64,000 bases of DNA from Cohnella zeiphila (GTDB lineage: Bacteria; Bacillota; Bacilli; Paenibacillales; Paenibacillaceae): the NCBI RefSeq assembly GCF_014212055.1, contig NZ_JACJVO010000038.1:1-64000 (forward strand), written 5' to 3'. Shown in pieces: positions 41,443 to 51,841 of the stretch. Each line of letters opens with the position of its first letter. Position 1 is the first letter of the stretch. The notes under the pieces are model-generated. The model saw only the letters and a list, made by a program, of their open reading frames with translations, did not search any database and was not told the origin of the DNA. The position numbers and the translations under genes are program-made.

Positions 41443-41480
41443 AGCTCCCGCCATCCTTCGAGGAAGGCGGGAGCTTTCTT
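41443..41480 (+). terminator. terminator of exporter 2
   Basis: 10-bp stem AGCTCCCGCC/GGCGGGAGCT with TCCT/AGGA inside, then TTTCTT. Confidence 0.88.
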
Positions 41481-41494
41481 ATCTATAAAGAAAG

Positions 41495-41568
41495 TATAAG
41501 TTTCCCGGGGTCCCCGCAAAGTACCTGAGTATGCTTCGAAGTTAAGCCCCACTTCGTGGGGTTATTTA
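41495..41568 (+). repeat. dispersed palindromic repeat, copy A
   Basis: About 73 nt nearly identical to 51769-51841. It contains CCCGGGG, then CCCCGCAAAGT and ACTTCGTGGGG, which can pair imperfectly across a 28-nt loop. It lies between the exporter 2 terminator and the prfC promoter. Confidence 0.75.
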
Positions 41569-41670
41569 AAGTTCCTGGGGTTATCTAATGGCTTGCGCGG
41601 TTGGGATTTCCGCCAACGAATTTCTCCCGTTCCCGGTCAGCCTGCACGTTCACGCGCAGGCGGGGGAATG

Positions 41671-41679
41671 TGATATAAT
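41671..41679 (+). promoter_or_regulatory. prfC promoter
   Basis: Extended -10: TGA then TATAAT (41674-41679), about 39 nt before the start codon. No clear -35. Confidence 0.65.
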
Positions 41680-41717
41680 GAATGACATCATTTCGCACAG
41701 AGAGGGATTATCGTCCA

Positions 41718-43304
<1,587 letters not shown>

Positions 43305-43341
43305 CGCGCATGTCCCGCCTTTCCGATGCATTCGCCTGCAG

Positions 43342-43374
43342 GCGCAGTCTCCTTCGAGACTGCGCTTTCCCTTT
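43342..43374 (+). terminator. prfC terminator
   Basis: Perfect 10-bp stem GCGCAGTCTC/GAGACTGCGC, loop CTTC, then TTTCCCTTT. Confidence 0.9.
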
Positions 43375-43430
43375 GACCCAAGGGCAGTCCGGAGCTTGGA
43401 AAACGGATTCATGACAGGAGCGGGGGAACA

Positions 43431-43439
43431 TGATACAAT
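43431..43439 (+). promoter_or_regulatory. extended -10 promoter before AraC regulator 2
   Basis: TGA then TACAAT (43434-43439). The preceding GCGGGGGAA block is shared with the prfC promoter. A terminator follows within about 45 nt. Confidence 0.55.
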
Positions 43440-43457
43440 AAGGAAAAGACGAAAGTT

Positions 43458-43484
43458 AACCGCTTAACCTAAGCGGTTTTCTTT
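43458..43484 (+). terminator. attenuator-like terminator
   Basis: 9-bp stem AACCGCTTA/TAAGCGGTT, loop ACC, T-rich tail. It lies between the promoter at 43434 and the regulator start at 43564, so it would end a transcript of about 40 nt unless read through. Confidence 0.75.
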
Positions 43485-43563
43485 ATTCGCCATTCGGCGT
43501 TGGACGGCAAGCCCGGCACCATTCGCGGAGCGGGACATTCAAGCGGAAAGGGATGAATTCTCC

Positions 43564-45831
43564 TTGCGGCGTAACTGGTATCGCAGGCTCCTTTTATCGT
43601 ATTTCCCGATTTTTTTGGTAACGGTTACGATCCTCGTTTTTCTTTCGTTCCTGGTCGTCAATGAAATCTCCCGCAAAGAGACGTCCAAGGCGGATGCGAT
43701 CTCGACTCGCTTCATTATGGAGAACGTGGAGCGCTCCGTCACCGACATCGAAATGAACGTGCTCAAGGATTTGCAAGCGAGTTCGACCTACCCTTCCTAT
43801 TTGAACGGCTCACCGACCGGGCAGAGCTTGCTCTACGACACGGTCGACCGCATTCGGAAGCTGATGGACAGCAGCGACTTGATCGACTCGGTCTACTTGT
43901 ACCGCGCATCCGATCAAACGGTTCTCACGCATCGGGGGGAAACGGATCTGGCGGCGTTCCCGGACCGGGACTTCTTGCAGCAAGCGCTGCTTCATCCGGA
44001 CGAACGAGGATGGTCGCAGGTTCGCGATTTCAAGGACTTGGGCTCGACCGACGAGACGGCGACGCGGGTCATCTCGATGTACAAGCGGCTGCCTCTCCCG
44101 TTCGGCAGCCAGGGAATCATGGTTATCAACATCAATATGTACCAGATCGAACGCATCATCGATTCCATGACGAACGGCTCGGTATCCTTCCTTGTGCTTC
44201 GGGACGAGGGAGGAAGCCTGATCTTCGAAGCGCACAACGGGGAAGCCGACGGCAGCACCGAGTCCGGAGGCAAGGTGCTGACGACGATTCATTCGGACCG
44301 GCTCGGCTGGACGTTCGAGAGCGGGTTGAAGGCCGGACAGCTCTATTCCTGGGTCTCGGTCATCTCTTACATCTGGATCGTGATCGCCGTGCTGACCGTG
44401 CTGCTGGCCATCGTGTACATCATTTATATCAGCCGGCGCAACTATCGGCCGATTCAGGGCATCATGAGCCGGCTTCAGTCCCTTCAGCTTCGCGGCGACG
44501 CGCTGCCTTCGGGTAAAGACGAGCTGGCCCTGATCGACAGCGCCCTGGAAAGCCTGATCACCCAGTCGAGGGATTACGAGAAGCAGCATCACGAGAATCT
44601 GCTGCTTCAGCGCAGCCAATTGTTCGCCGATCTGATCGGCGGCCAGGATCCGAATCGCGATTTGGCCGAAAGGCTGCGGAAGATCGGCCCCTTCCCGGAA
44701 TCGGCCGGCTCGGGCGGTTATGCGGTCGTACTCGCGGAAATGAATGAGTACAACCGGTTCCAGGAAGCCTATTCCGCGCGAGATCAGAACGTGTTGAAAT
44801 TCGCGTTGATGAACGTTTTTCAGGAATTGGCCCAGAGCGGGAACATGCACAGCTGGATGGAATGGCTTAGCGGAAGGCGCGCCGGCATTCTGGTCGCGCT
44901 ATCGGGCGAAGAAGGCGGACAAGCCGAAGCGCTTCGGGACGTCGCCGCCAGCTGCCGGAAATGGGTGGAAGAGAAGCTTCATCTGTCGGTAGGGTTCGGG
45001 ATCGGCTCCGCCGTGGGAAGGCTGGAGGACGTCGAAGCATCGTTCCGTTCGGCATCCGAAGCGCTTCAGCACCGGCTGTCGCTCGGCCAAGAGACCGTGC
45101 TGGTCGGGGATGAGCTGCCCAAAGGCGATCTGAGCCACGTTCTGCCGTATTTGTCGATGGTGTCCGAGCTGGTGAAGGACTTCCGTTTAAGCAACGACGG
45201 CTGGAGAAACCGTCTGCAGGAATTGTTCGAATCGTTCCGCAAGGAACCGCTCCGAGACGAAGCGATTCGCTCCCTGCTTCAGACGCTGCTGCAGATGCTC
45301 AGCCGCGAAGTGGGCGTCGTGTCGGAGGAGCTCAACGCCCAAATGTCGGGCGAGAAGGCGGAAGCGGCGTGGAAAATGTTGAACGAGGCCGCTTCGCTCG
45401 ACGAGATGCAAGCCCGATTCGGCGAGTTTATGACGGACATTTACCGGACCTTCGTTGCGGTCAGCGAGACGAAGAGCTACCGGGCCATGATCAGCGAGAT
45501 GAGAAGCTATATTGAAGAACACTTTGACGATCCGGATCTGTCGTTAAAACATTTGAGCGATCGCTTTCAAGTCTCCGGCAAATATGCAAGCTACTTGTTC
45601 AAGACGGAATTCGGCATGAAGTTCGTCGATTTTCTCGTCCAATTGCGGATGCGCAGAGCCGAGGAGCTTCTGGCGGAGACGGATCAGCCGATTCAGGATA
45701 TCGCCATCGCGGTCGGCTATGCCAACTCGATCTCGTTCGGCCGGGTGTTCAAGCGGACGGTCGGAGTAACGCCGGGAGATTACCGCAGGCTCAAGTCACG
45801 GCCTTCAACCCCCGTGGACGAGGCCACCTAA
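43564..45831 (+). CDS. membrane-bound AraC-family regulator 2
   Basis: 755 residues from TTG 43564 (AAGGGATG upstream). Membrane segment 1 (SYFPIFLVTVTILVFLSFLVV, about 12-32), an extracellular sensor (about 40-265), membrane segment 2 (YIWIVIAVLTVLLAIVYIIYI, about 268-288), a cytoplasmic linker, and two AraC helix-turn-helices at the end (about 650-745: LSLKHLSDRFQVSGKYASYLF and QDIAIAVGYANSISFGRVFK). Same class as the protein at 20454. It sits directly upstream of a sugar importer whose leader carries direct repeats that could be its binding sites. Confidence 0.9.
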   Translation: MRRNWYRRLLLSYFPIFLVTVTILVFLSFLVVNEISRKETSKADAISTRFIMENVERSVTDIEMNVLKDLQASSTYPSYLNGSPTGQSLLYDTVDRIRKLMDSSDLIDSVYLYRASDQTVLTHRGETDLAAFPDRDFLQQALLHPDERGWSQVRDFKDLGSTDETATRVISMYKRLPLPFGSQGIMVININMYQIERIIDSMTNGSVSFLVLRDEGGSLIFEAHNGEADGSTESGGKVLTTIHSDRLGWTFESGLKAGQLYSWVSVISYIWIVIAVLTVLLAIVYIIYISRRNYRPIQGIMSRLQSLQLRGDALPSGKDELALIDSALESLITQSRDYEKQHHENLLLQRSQLFADLIGGQDPNRDLAERLRKIGPFPESAGSGGYAVVLAEMNEYNRFQEAYSARDQNVLKFALMNVFQELAQSGNMHSWMEWLSGRRAGILVALSGEEGGQAEALRDVAASCRKWVEEKLHLSVGFGIGSAVGRLEDVEASFRSASEALQHRLSLGQETVLVGDELPKGDLSHVLPYLSMVSELVKDFRLSNDGWRNRLQELFESFRKEPLRDEAIRSLLQTLLQMLSREVGVVSEELNAQMSGEKAEAAWKMLNEAASLDEMQARFGEFMTDIYRTFVAVSETKSYRAMISEMRSYIEEHFDDPDLSLKHLSDRFQVSGKYASYLFKTEFGMKFVDFLVQLRMRRAEELLAETDQPIQDIAIAVGYANSISFGRVFKRTVGVTPGDYRRLKSRPSTPVDEAT

Positions 45832-46060
45832 GAAAACGGTTTGTTGCAGGAAAATGGTTTATGGCGAAAAAACGGAACGCGAAACGGACGCGATCTTCCT
45901 CCGTCAGGGAGATCCGCCGTTTCTTTTTTTTGGGCAAGAGGAAAGAGGCTCGAAGAGCGGATCGGGAGAATGGTTTATCGTGCGAAATCGGTTCATACGG
46001 CTTGGCTTGAAGCGGTATGCCGAACGGTTTAGCGGGTCGAAACTGGTTTATTGCCGCCGT
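45832..46060 (+). repeat. direct-repeat array before sugar importer 2
   Basis: Six related blocks of form GAAA-n2-GGTTTAT-n-G, with their GG at 45838, 45856, 45972, 45990, 46026 and 46045. Spacings are 18, 116, 18, 36 and 19 nt, so neighbours keep an 18-nt rhythm. Two blocks lie before and four after the terminator at 45881. No gene is seen in 45832-46159. Confidence 0.6.
45881..45931 (+). terminator. terminator of AraC regulator 2
   Basis: Stem GAAACGG/CCGTTTC with inner GATCT-CCT/AGG-AGATC and a run of eight T, 50 nt after the regulator stop. Confidence 0.85.
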
Positions 46061-46159
46061 CAGATGGCGGGTGGCATACTGGGAGCACCCGGACGGCTAC
46101 CGGCCGCTCCGGCAAATCGCAACGAAAATCAATATCTGTTCAAAAAAGGGGATGGGAAC

Positions 46160-47815
46160 ATGGCAGCAAGCAAGTTCAAACTGGCCAAGCCGGCAAGCTT
46201 CTCGCTCGCGGCGCTGATCGCGGCCTCGGTCGCCTTGGCGGGCTGTTCGTCCGATTCGAACGGCAGCTCGGCGAACGGCGGCTCGGCGGCTTCCGGCAGC
46301 AGCGCCTCGGCAAGCGGGAGTTCGGCGGCGCCGTCCGGCAAGCAAGCGACTTTGAAGGTGGAATTGTTCGACCGCGGGAACTCGCCGCAGCCTTACACCA
46401 TTACGGACAGCTATTTAACGAAATACATCCAGGATCATTTCGGCACGCCCAACAACATAAAGATGGAATTCGTGCCGGTTCCGCGGTCCGAAGAGCTGAA
46501 CAAGCTCAATGTGCTGATGGCCAGCGGCGGCGACGTTCCCGATATCGTGTTTACGTACGATTCCGGCACGTTTTATCGCTACGCCCAACAAGGCGGTCTG
46601 ACCGATGTGACGGATCTCGTCAACCAATACGGCTCGAATTTGAAAGCGTTTCTAGGCGACGACACGCTGGCTTACGGCCAATTGGACGGCAAGCAATACG
46701 CGATTCCGGGCAAGCGCTCCATTACCGGCAAGTACGCGTCGTTTATCCGCAAGGACTGGCTCGATAAGCTCGGAATGAAAGAGCCGACGACGACGGACGA
46801 ACTTTACGACGCCTTGAAGGCGTTTAAAGAGAAGGATCCCGGCGGAACGGGCGGCAAGGTCATTCCGTTCGGCATGACGATCGCGCCTGCGGAAGTCGAT
46901 CCGCTCATCTGGTCGTTCATTCAGCCGACGACCGACGAGCAGAAGTATACCTTGACGCAGAAGCTGGGCTCCAACGATTATCCGACGCTGCTTCCGGGCT
47001 TCAAGGACGCGATGCAATTTTTCAATAAACTGTACAATGAAGGGCTGATCAGCAAGGACTTCGGACTGGACGAGGACAAGAAGCAGCTGGGGCAGGACGT
47101 GCAGAACGGCCTCGTCGGCTTCTTTACGGAAGATTATCCGAATCCGTACTATGCGGACGGCAGCTACGCGAACTTGCTCAAGAACGTCTCGACGGCCAAG
47201 ATCGATGCGATCGATCCGTTCACGAACTCCGAAGGCACGCACGCGAAGCCGGCGTACGATTCGAACGGCATGTACATCATGATTCCGAAAACGAGCAAGC
47301 ATGCGGCCGAAGCGGTCAAATATCTCGATTGGATGTCTCAAACCGACAACATGGTCGCGCTGCAGAACGGCGTGGAAGGCGAGAACTATACGATGCAGGA
47401 CGGCATTCCGGTCGTCAAGGAAGACGCTCCGACGGACGTAACCAATCGCGTCTACAACTTCGGCGACATCGCCATCCTGGCCAACGGCAAGTTCGCCGGC
47501 GACGACGAGAAGAACAAGCAGGCGTTCGTGGCGGGCTTCCCGTCGCAATTCCAGGCGGACGTGCGCAAGGCGCTCGACATCTCCGACACCGACACGTTCA
47601 AGCCGATCAGCTTCGGGCACCCGATCGATGCGGAATCGAAGTACGGAACGGCTCTGCAGGACAAGTACGATCAGATCATCGTCAAGTCGGCGATGGCCAA
47701 ACCGGCCGATTTCGAGAAAGCCTACGAGGCTGCATTGAAAGACTATATGCAAAGCGGCGGCCAGGCGATTCTGGACGAGCGGACCAAAGCCTACCAAGCC
47801 ATGCAGTCTAAATAA
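46160..47815 (+). CDS. sugar-binding lipoprotein 2
   Basis: 551 residues from ATG 46160 (SD AAAAGGGGATGGG). The signal peptide ends in lipobox VALAGC and is followed by a Ser/Gly/Ala linker. The body (LKVELFDRGNSPQPYTITDSYLTKYI, later LDKLGMKEPTTTDELYDALKAFKEKDP) is typical of large oligosaccharide-binding LplA/LipO proteins. It feeds the two permeases downstream. A hairpin without a U tract separates it from them, which usually allows higher expression of the binding protein. Confidence 0.92.
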   Translation: MAASKFKLAKPASFSLAALIAASVALAGCSSDSNGSSANGGSAASGSSASASGSSAAPSGKQATLKVELFDRGNSPQPYTITDSYLTKYIQDHFGTPNNIKMEFVPVPRSEELNKLNVLMASGGDVPDIVFTYDSGTFYRYAQQGGLTDVTDLVNQYGSNLKAFLGDDTLAYGQLDGKQYAIPGKRSITGKYASFIRKDWLDKLGMKEPTTTDELYDALKAFKEKDPGGTGGKVIPFGMTIAPAEVDPLIWSFIQPTTDEQKYTLTQKLGSNDYPTLLPGFKDAMQFFNKLYNEGLISKDFGLDEDKKQLGQDVQNGLVGFFTEDYPNPYYADGSYANLLKNVSTAKIDAIDPFTNSEGTHAKPAYDSNGMYIMIPKTSKHAAEAVKYLDWMSQTDNMVALQNGVEGENYTMQDGIPVVKEDAPTDVTNRVYNFGDIAILANGKFAGDDEKNKQAFVAGFPSQFQADVRKALDISDTDTFKPISFGHPIDAESKYGTALQDKYDQIIVKSAMAKPADFEKAYEAALKDYMQSGGQAILDERTKAYQAMQSK

Positions 47816-47832
47816 GCGGCGAATGAACGGGA

Positions 47833-47858
47833 GGAAGGCGGCTTGCGGGCCGCCTTCC
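47833..47858 (+). other. mRNA-stabilising hairpin
   Basis: Perfect 10-bp stem GGAAGGCGGC/GCCGCCTTCC with a 6-nt loop, no T run, 17 nt after the lipoprotein stop and 17 nt before the permease start. It probably protects the upstream message, as known for binding-protein operons. Confidence 0.6.
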
Positions 47859-47875
47859 CTAAGAGGAGGATCGCG

Positions 47876-48778
47876 ATGAGAGGAATCGTTTACTTGCGGC
47901 GTTACTGGCAATTGTACGCGCTGCTGGTTCTGCCTCTTGCCTATTTCTTTATTTTTCGCTACAGCCCGATGTGGGGCGTTCAGATCGCGTTTAAAGACTT
48001 CAACTTTTTTCAGGGCATTACGGGCAGCAAGTGGATCGGCATGGACGCCTTCCGAGAGGTGTTCCACATGCAGGATTTCTACCGGACTCTTCGTAATACG
48101 CTGATGTTGAACCTGCTGGACTTGATCGTATCTTTTCCGGCTCCGCTGCTGCTGGCCGTCATGCTGTTCGAAGCAAGGCCGATGTGGTTCAAGCGGCTGT
48201 CGCAGACGATTCTGTATATTCCCCACTTCATCTCGTGGGTTATTATAGGCGGCATCGTATACCAGCTGTTCGGGACGCAATCGGGCATGATCAACAACCT
48301 GCTCGACCGGCTCGGCCTGGATGCCGTCCCGTTCCTGACGGATAAGACTTGGTGGCTTGTCATTTACCTGCTGACCGGCGTGTGGCAGAGCGCGGGGTGG
48401 GGCACGATTCTGTACCTGGCGGCGATGACGGGCATCAACCGCGAGCTGTTCGAGGCGGCCGAAGTGGACGGTGCCGGACGGTTCAAGCGGATCTGGCACA
48501 TTACGCTTCCGGGGGTGAAGACGACGATCGTCACGCTGCTGATCATCAACCTCGGCAACATGATGACGATCGGCTTCGATCGCCCGTTCGTCATCGGCAA
48601 CAAAGCGGTGCTGGATTACTCCGACGTTCTGAGCACTTTCGTGTACCGGACGGGCTTGGAATCGGGGCAATACACCCTTGCCACCGTCGTCGGACTGTTC
48701 CAGGCGGTCGTGGGGCTGATCTTCGTGCTCAGCGCCAACTTCGCTTCGAAGAAGCTTACCGACGAAGGCATTCTATGA
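47876..48778 (+). CDS. sugar ABC importer 2, permease 1
   Basis: 300 residues from ATG 47876 (SD GAGGAGGA). LplB-like: YWQLYALLVLPLAYFFIFRYSPMWGVQIAFKDF at the N-terminus, six membrane segments, EAA loop ELFEAAEVDGAGRFKRIWHITLPG. Works with the next permease and the lipoprotein at 46160. No ATPase is encoded. Confidence 0.93.
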   Translation: MRGIVYLRRYWQLYALLVLPLAYFFIFRYSPMWGVQIAFKDFNFFQGITGSKWIGMDAFREVFHMQDFYRTLRNTLMLNLLDLIVSFPAPLLLAVMLFEARPMWFKRLSQTILYIPHFISWVIIGGIVYQLFGTQSGMINNLLDRLGLDAVPFLTDKTWWLVIYLLTGVWQSAGWGTILYLAAMTGINRELFEAAEVDGAGRFKRIWHITLPGVKTTIVTLLIINLGNMMTIGFDRPFVIGNKAVLDYSDVLSTFVYRTGLESGQYTLATVVGLFQAVVGLIFVLSANFASKKLTDEGIL

Positions 48779-48806
48779 GAATTTTGCGGAAAGGAGCGCG
48801 AACGAG

Positions 48807-49679
48807 TTGAACAATCGTATGTCAAACCGGCTGTTCGACGGCATCAATCTGATTCTGCTGACGGTCTCCGTTCTGATCTGCCTGGCGCCCTTCATTCATA
48901 TCCTGGCGATCTCGTTCAGCTCCAACCGGGCCGTGACGTCCGGGGAAGTGACGCTGCTGCCGGTCGAATTCGATCTTCATGCATATCGGAGCGTATTCTC
49001 CGACATGACGATGATTCATTCGCTGGGCTTCACCGTCTTGCTGACGGTGCTGTCGACGGTGCTGTGCATGGCCATGACCATTGCGGCGGGCTATCCGCTG
49101 ACCAAGCGCGGGCTCAAGGGCAAGAAGTTGATCATGGTCATCATTCTGATCACGATGTTTTTCAGCGGCGGCATTATCCCGGAGTACATTCTGGTGAAGG
49201 ACCTTCATCTGCTCAACACGATCTGGTCGCTGGTGCTGCCGGGACTGATCAGTCCTTTCTATTTGATCATTCTGATCTCTTTCATGGGCGGCATTCCGGC
49301 AAGCCTGGAGGAAGCGGCCGAGATCGACGGAGCGACCCCGCTTGGCATCCTGGTCCGCGTCGTGCTGCCGCTTTCTCTTCCGGTGCTGACGACGCTCAGT
49401 CTGTTCTATGCGGTGGGACGATGGAACGGGTTCCAGGACACGCTGCTTTACATTACGAAGTCGGAATTGTATCCGCTGCAGCTCAAGCTGTATCAGCTGG
49501 TGCAGAACAACATGATTACGGACTTGACCGCGAACGAAGGGCCGGGCGTCACCCGTGCGGCTCCGGAAAGCTTGAAGGCGGCCAGCGTCATGTTCGCTAC
49601 CGTTCCGATTTTGCTGGTCTATCCGTGGCTGCAGCGTTATTTCGTCAACGGAGTCATGCTCGGCGCGGTGAAGGGATGA
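48807..49679 (+). CDS. sugar ABC importer 2, permease 2
   Basis: 290 residues from TTG 48807 (SD AAGGAG). YtcP-like with FFSGGIIPEYILVKD, EAA loop SLEEAAEIDGATPLGILVRVVLPLS and the C-terminal YPWLQRYFVNGVMLGAVKG. Same operon as permease 1, 28 nt apart. Confidence 0.93.
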   Translation: MNNRMSNRLFDGINLILLTVSVLICLAPFIHILAISFSSNRAVTSGEVTLLPVEFDLHAYRSVFSDMTMIHSLGFTVLLTVLSTVLCMAMTIAAGYPLTKRGLKGKKLIMVIILITMFFSGGIIPEYILVKDLHLLNTIWSLVLPGLISPFYLIILISFMGGIPASLEEAAEIDGATPLGILVRVVLPLSLPVLTTLSLFYAVGRWNGFQDTLLYITKSELYPLQLKLYQLVQNNMITDLTANEGPGVTRAAPESLKAASVMFATVPILLVYPWLQRYFVNGVMLGAVKG

Positions 49680-49713
49680 ATCGGGCAACACTTACGAATC
49701 GGGAGGAGACGAC

Positions 49714-51462
49714 GTGAACATGCATCCGGTTTTTGCAATAAACGACGAATGGGTTCAGAAGGGGCTGGAACGGCAGGTTCTGGACCGCGAAAGCCGCTAT
49801 TACGGCGGCGTGATCAGCCCGGACAACGGGCTCGCCTCGCCGAACCATTCCACCGGCACGCCGGTGACGATGGCGGTCTGGGCGGCGGCGCTGTGCAATC
49901 CGGCCTCGCGGTATTACCGCGACCGCGAACTGATCGGCCGGCTGGAGCTGGCGGCAGGCTACATGCTGCGGGCGCAGCACCCGGACGGGACGATCTCGCC
50001 CGGGTTTACGAACTTCCATTCGCCGCCGGACACCGCGTTCGTCGTCGTGGGCTACGCCCAGGTCTGCCAGCTGCTAGAACGGGATGGCGGGGAAGAGACG
50101 GCGCAAGCGGCCCGGGACGTTCGGCTGTTCCTGAGACGGACGATTCCGGCGCTCGTGTCCGGAGGCTGTCATACGCCGAACCATCGCTGGGTGCTGTGCG
50201 CCGCCCTCGGTTTTCTCCGTCAGCTGTTCGGAGCGCGCGAAGCGGCGGAGCGGGCGGAGCAATGGCTGGCGGAAGGCATGGACATCACGCCGGACGGCGA
50301 ATGGACTGAACGCAGCAACGGCATCTATAACGCGGTCAGCGACATGATGCTCGCTCATGCGGCCCGGCTGCTGGGGCGGCCGGAGCTGCTGGAGCCGGTG
50401 CGCGCCAATCTGCGCATGATGACCTACCTGATCCATCCCGACGGGGACGTCGTGACGGATTATTCCGGACGGCAGGATTTCGGGCAAAGGCACGATCTAT
50501 CCTCCTACTATTTGCCTTACGCCATGCTGGCCCATGAGGATGCCGACCCTCAGTTCCAGGCGGCGGCGGAGCTGGCGCTCGGGTTCATGAAGCATCCCGG
50601 CAGCGCGCCGGCGAACGCCGCCGTCCGGCTGCTGCTGGACGAGCGCCTGCAGCATCGGGCAGTTGAACCTGCGGCGCTGCCGACGGAGTACCGGGTGCTG
50701 ATCAACGGCGATTTCCCGCGCGAGCGCTATCTGGCGGAGATGGGCGGCGCGGGCCATCAGGGCCGCATCGTCTACAGCCGGCTGCATCCCGACTTCGGGG
50801 CGCCCGTTGCGAGAATCCGCCACGGAAGGACCAGCGCGACCGTCAGCGCCGAGACGCCGTCCTTCTTCGCTCTCCGGCATGGCGCCGTGCGGCTGCTTGG
50901 CGTTCAAGCCGCTTCTTACTTCGAGCCCGGCTTCGTGCCGATGAACCGCCTGACTCCGACGGAGAACGGTTATCTTCTCGCCGGGGAACAGCAAAAAGGA
51001 TATTTCGGCCCGGTGCCGTCCTCTCATCTCCCGCCGACGGCCGGCGAACCGGTCAGTCCCTGGTACTTGCTGCCCCACCATCGCCGGCCGCAGACGCACT
51101 TGCAGCGTCATCGCGTAGAAGCGGAGGTCCGGGAAACGGAGGACGGGTGGGAAGTGGCGATTCGCGCCTCGGAGCCGGAAGAGACGGTAACGCAACTCTC
51201 GCTCGTGCTGGCCGCGGACGGCGTCCTGAGCGGAGGGGATCTCGATCCGGCCGAGGCCGGAACGTGGCTCTGGAAGGGCGGAACGGTGCGTCTGGAAGCG
51301 GACGGCGACTGGATGGAGATCGAAGGAGGCGCCCTGGAGCACACGGCGAAGACGGTGCGGGAAGCGAACTATCCGGCGAACTGCCGGACGCTGCTGATCA
51401 ATCTGGTGACGCCGTTCGAACGGCGGATTCGGATTCGCCTTTCTCCTTCCGCCGATGTGTGA
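49714..51462 (+). CDS. probable heparinase II/III-like glycan enzyme
   Basis: 582 residues from GTG 49714 (ATG 49720 is possible). Residues about 20-310 look like an alpha/alpha toroid, with repeated hairpins such as LELAAGYMLRAQHPDGTI, HTPNHRWVLCAALGFL and WTERSNGIYNAVSDMMLAHAARLL; the remainder is beta-rich. This two-part layout and the NHRW / SGRQDFGQRHD motifs are like heparinase II/III polysaccharide lyases, but no family could be fixed. No signal peptide, so it would act on imported sugars. It is the last gene of importer operon 2. Confidence 0.6.
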   Translation: MNMHPVFAINDEWVQKGLERQVLDRESRYYGGVISPDNGLASPNHSTGTPVTMAVWAAALCNPASRYYRDRELIGRLELAAGYMLRAQHPDGTISPGFTNFHSPPDTAFVVVGYAQVCQLLERDGGEETAQAARDVRLFLRRTIPALVSGGCHTPNHRWVLCAALGFLRQLFGAREAAERAEQWLAEGMDITPDGEWTERSNGIYNAVSDMMLAHAARLLGRPELLEPVRANLRMMTYLIHPDGDVVTDYSGRQDFGQRHDLSSYYLPYAMLAHEDADPQFQAAAELALGFMKHPGSAPANAAVRLLLDERLQHRAVEPAALPTEYRVLINGDFPRERYLAEMGGAGHQGRIVYSRLHPDFGAPVARIRHGRTSATVSAETPSFFALRHGAVRLLGVQAASYFEPGFVPMNRLTPTENGYLLAGEQQKGYFGPVPSSHLPPTAGEPVSPWYLLPHHRRPQTHLQRHRVEAEVRETEDGWEVAIRASEPEETVTQLSLVLAADGVLSGGDLDPAEAGTWLWKGGTVRLEADGDWMEIEGGALEHTAKTVREANYPANCRTLLINLVTPFERRIRIRLSPSADV

Positions 51463-51557
51463 GAATCGGATCGGATGGATGGAGTTCAATCGAGAGAACG
51501 AGCAGGAATTTCTCCCCCTAAATAGAAGTGGAAACCTCGGCAAGAAGCGGATGAACA

Positions 51558-51640
51558 GGAAAACCTCCCGTTATTTCATGCCGCAACTCCTCAAAAGGAG
51601 CCAATGAGCATGATGAACGGGAGGTTTTCCCTTTCATTGT
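51558..51640 (+). terminator. terminator with long stem
   Basis: Perfect 15-bp stem GGAAAACCTCCCGTT (51558-51572)/AACGGGAGGTTTTCC (51616-51630), with an inner ACTCCT/AGGAG hairpin, then CTTTC. It closes the importer 2 operon. Beyond it, 51641-51768 is AT-rich with no gene. Confidence 0.6.
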
Positions 51641-51768
51641 GCAAATTTATGATATTTGAGGAAATTAGAAGGAGATTTTCCCCTTGAAATTTCAACGATA
51701 GAGCATCTATAAGCTTAGCTCCTCGTACAAGGACGCCGTAAGACGTTATTCTTACAACATATAAGAAT

Positions 51769-51841
51769 TTATAAGTTCCCGGGGCCCCCGCAAAGTACCT
51801 GAGTAAGCTTCGGAGCCCAGCGCCACTTTGCGGGGTTGTTT
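51769..51841 (+). repeat. dispersed palindromic repeat, copy B
   Basis: Near-identical to 41495-41568, same orientation. Here the inverted arms CCCCGCAAAGT and ACTTTGCGGGG are perfect over 11 bp across a 28-nt loop. It abuts the 3' end of the lacI-family gene and may act as its terminator. Confidence 0.75.

Noticed and set aside
46652..48670. 672-codon minus-strand frame opposite importer 2
   Set aside because: Shadow of the lipoprotein and permease genes; no SD or recognisable domain.
51641..51768. Insertion-sequence remnant between importer 2 and the lacI-family gene
   Set aside because: The strip is AT-rich with small hairpins but has no transposase fragment and no paired terminal repeats.
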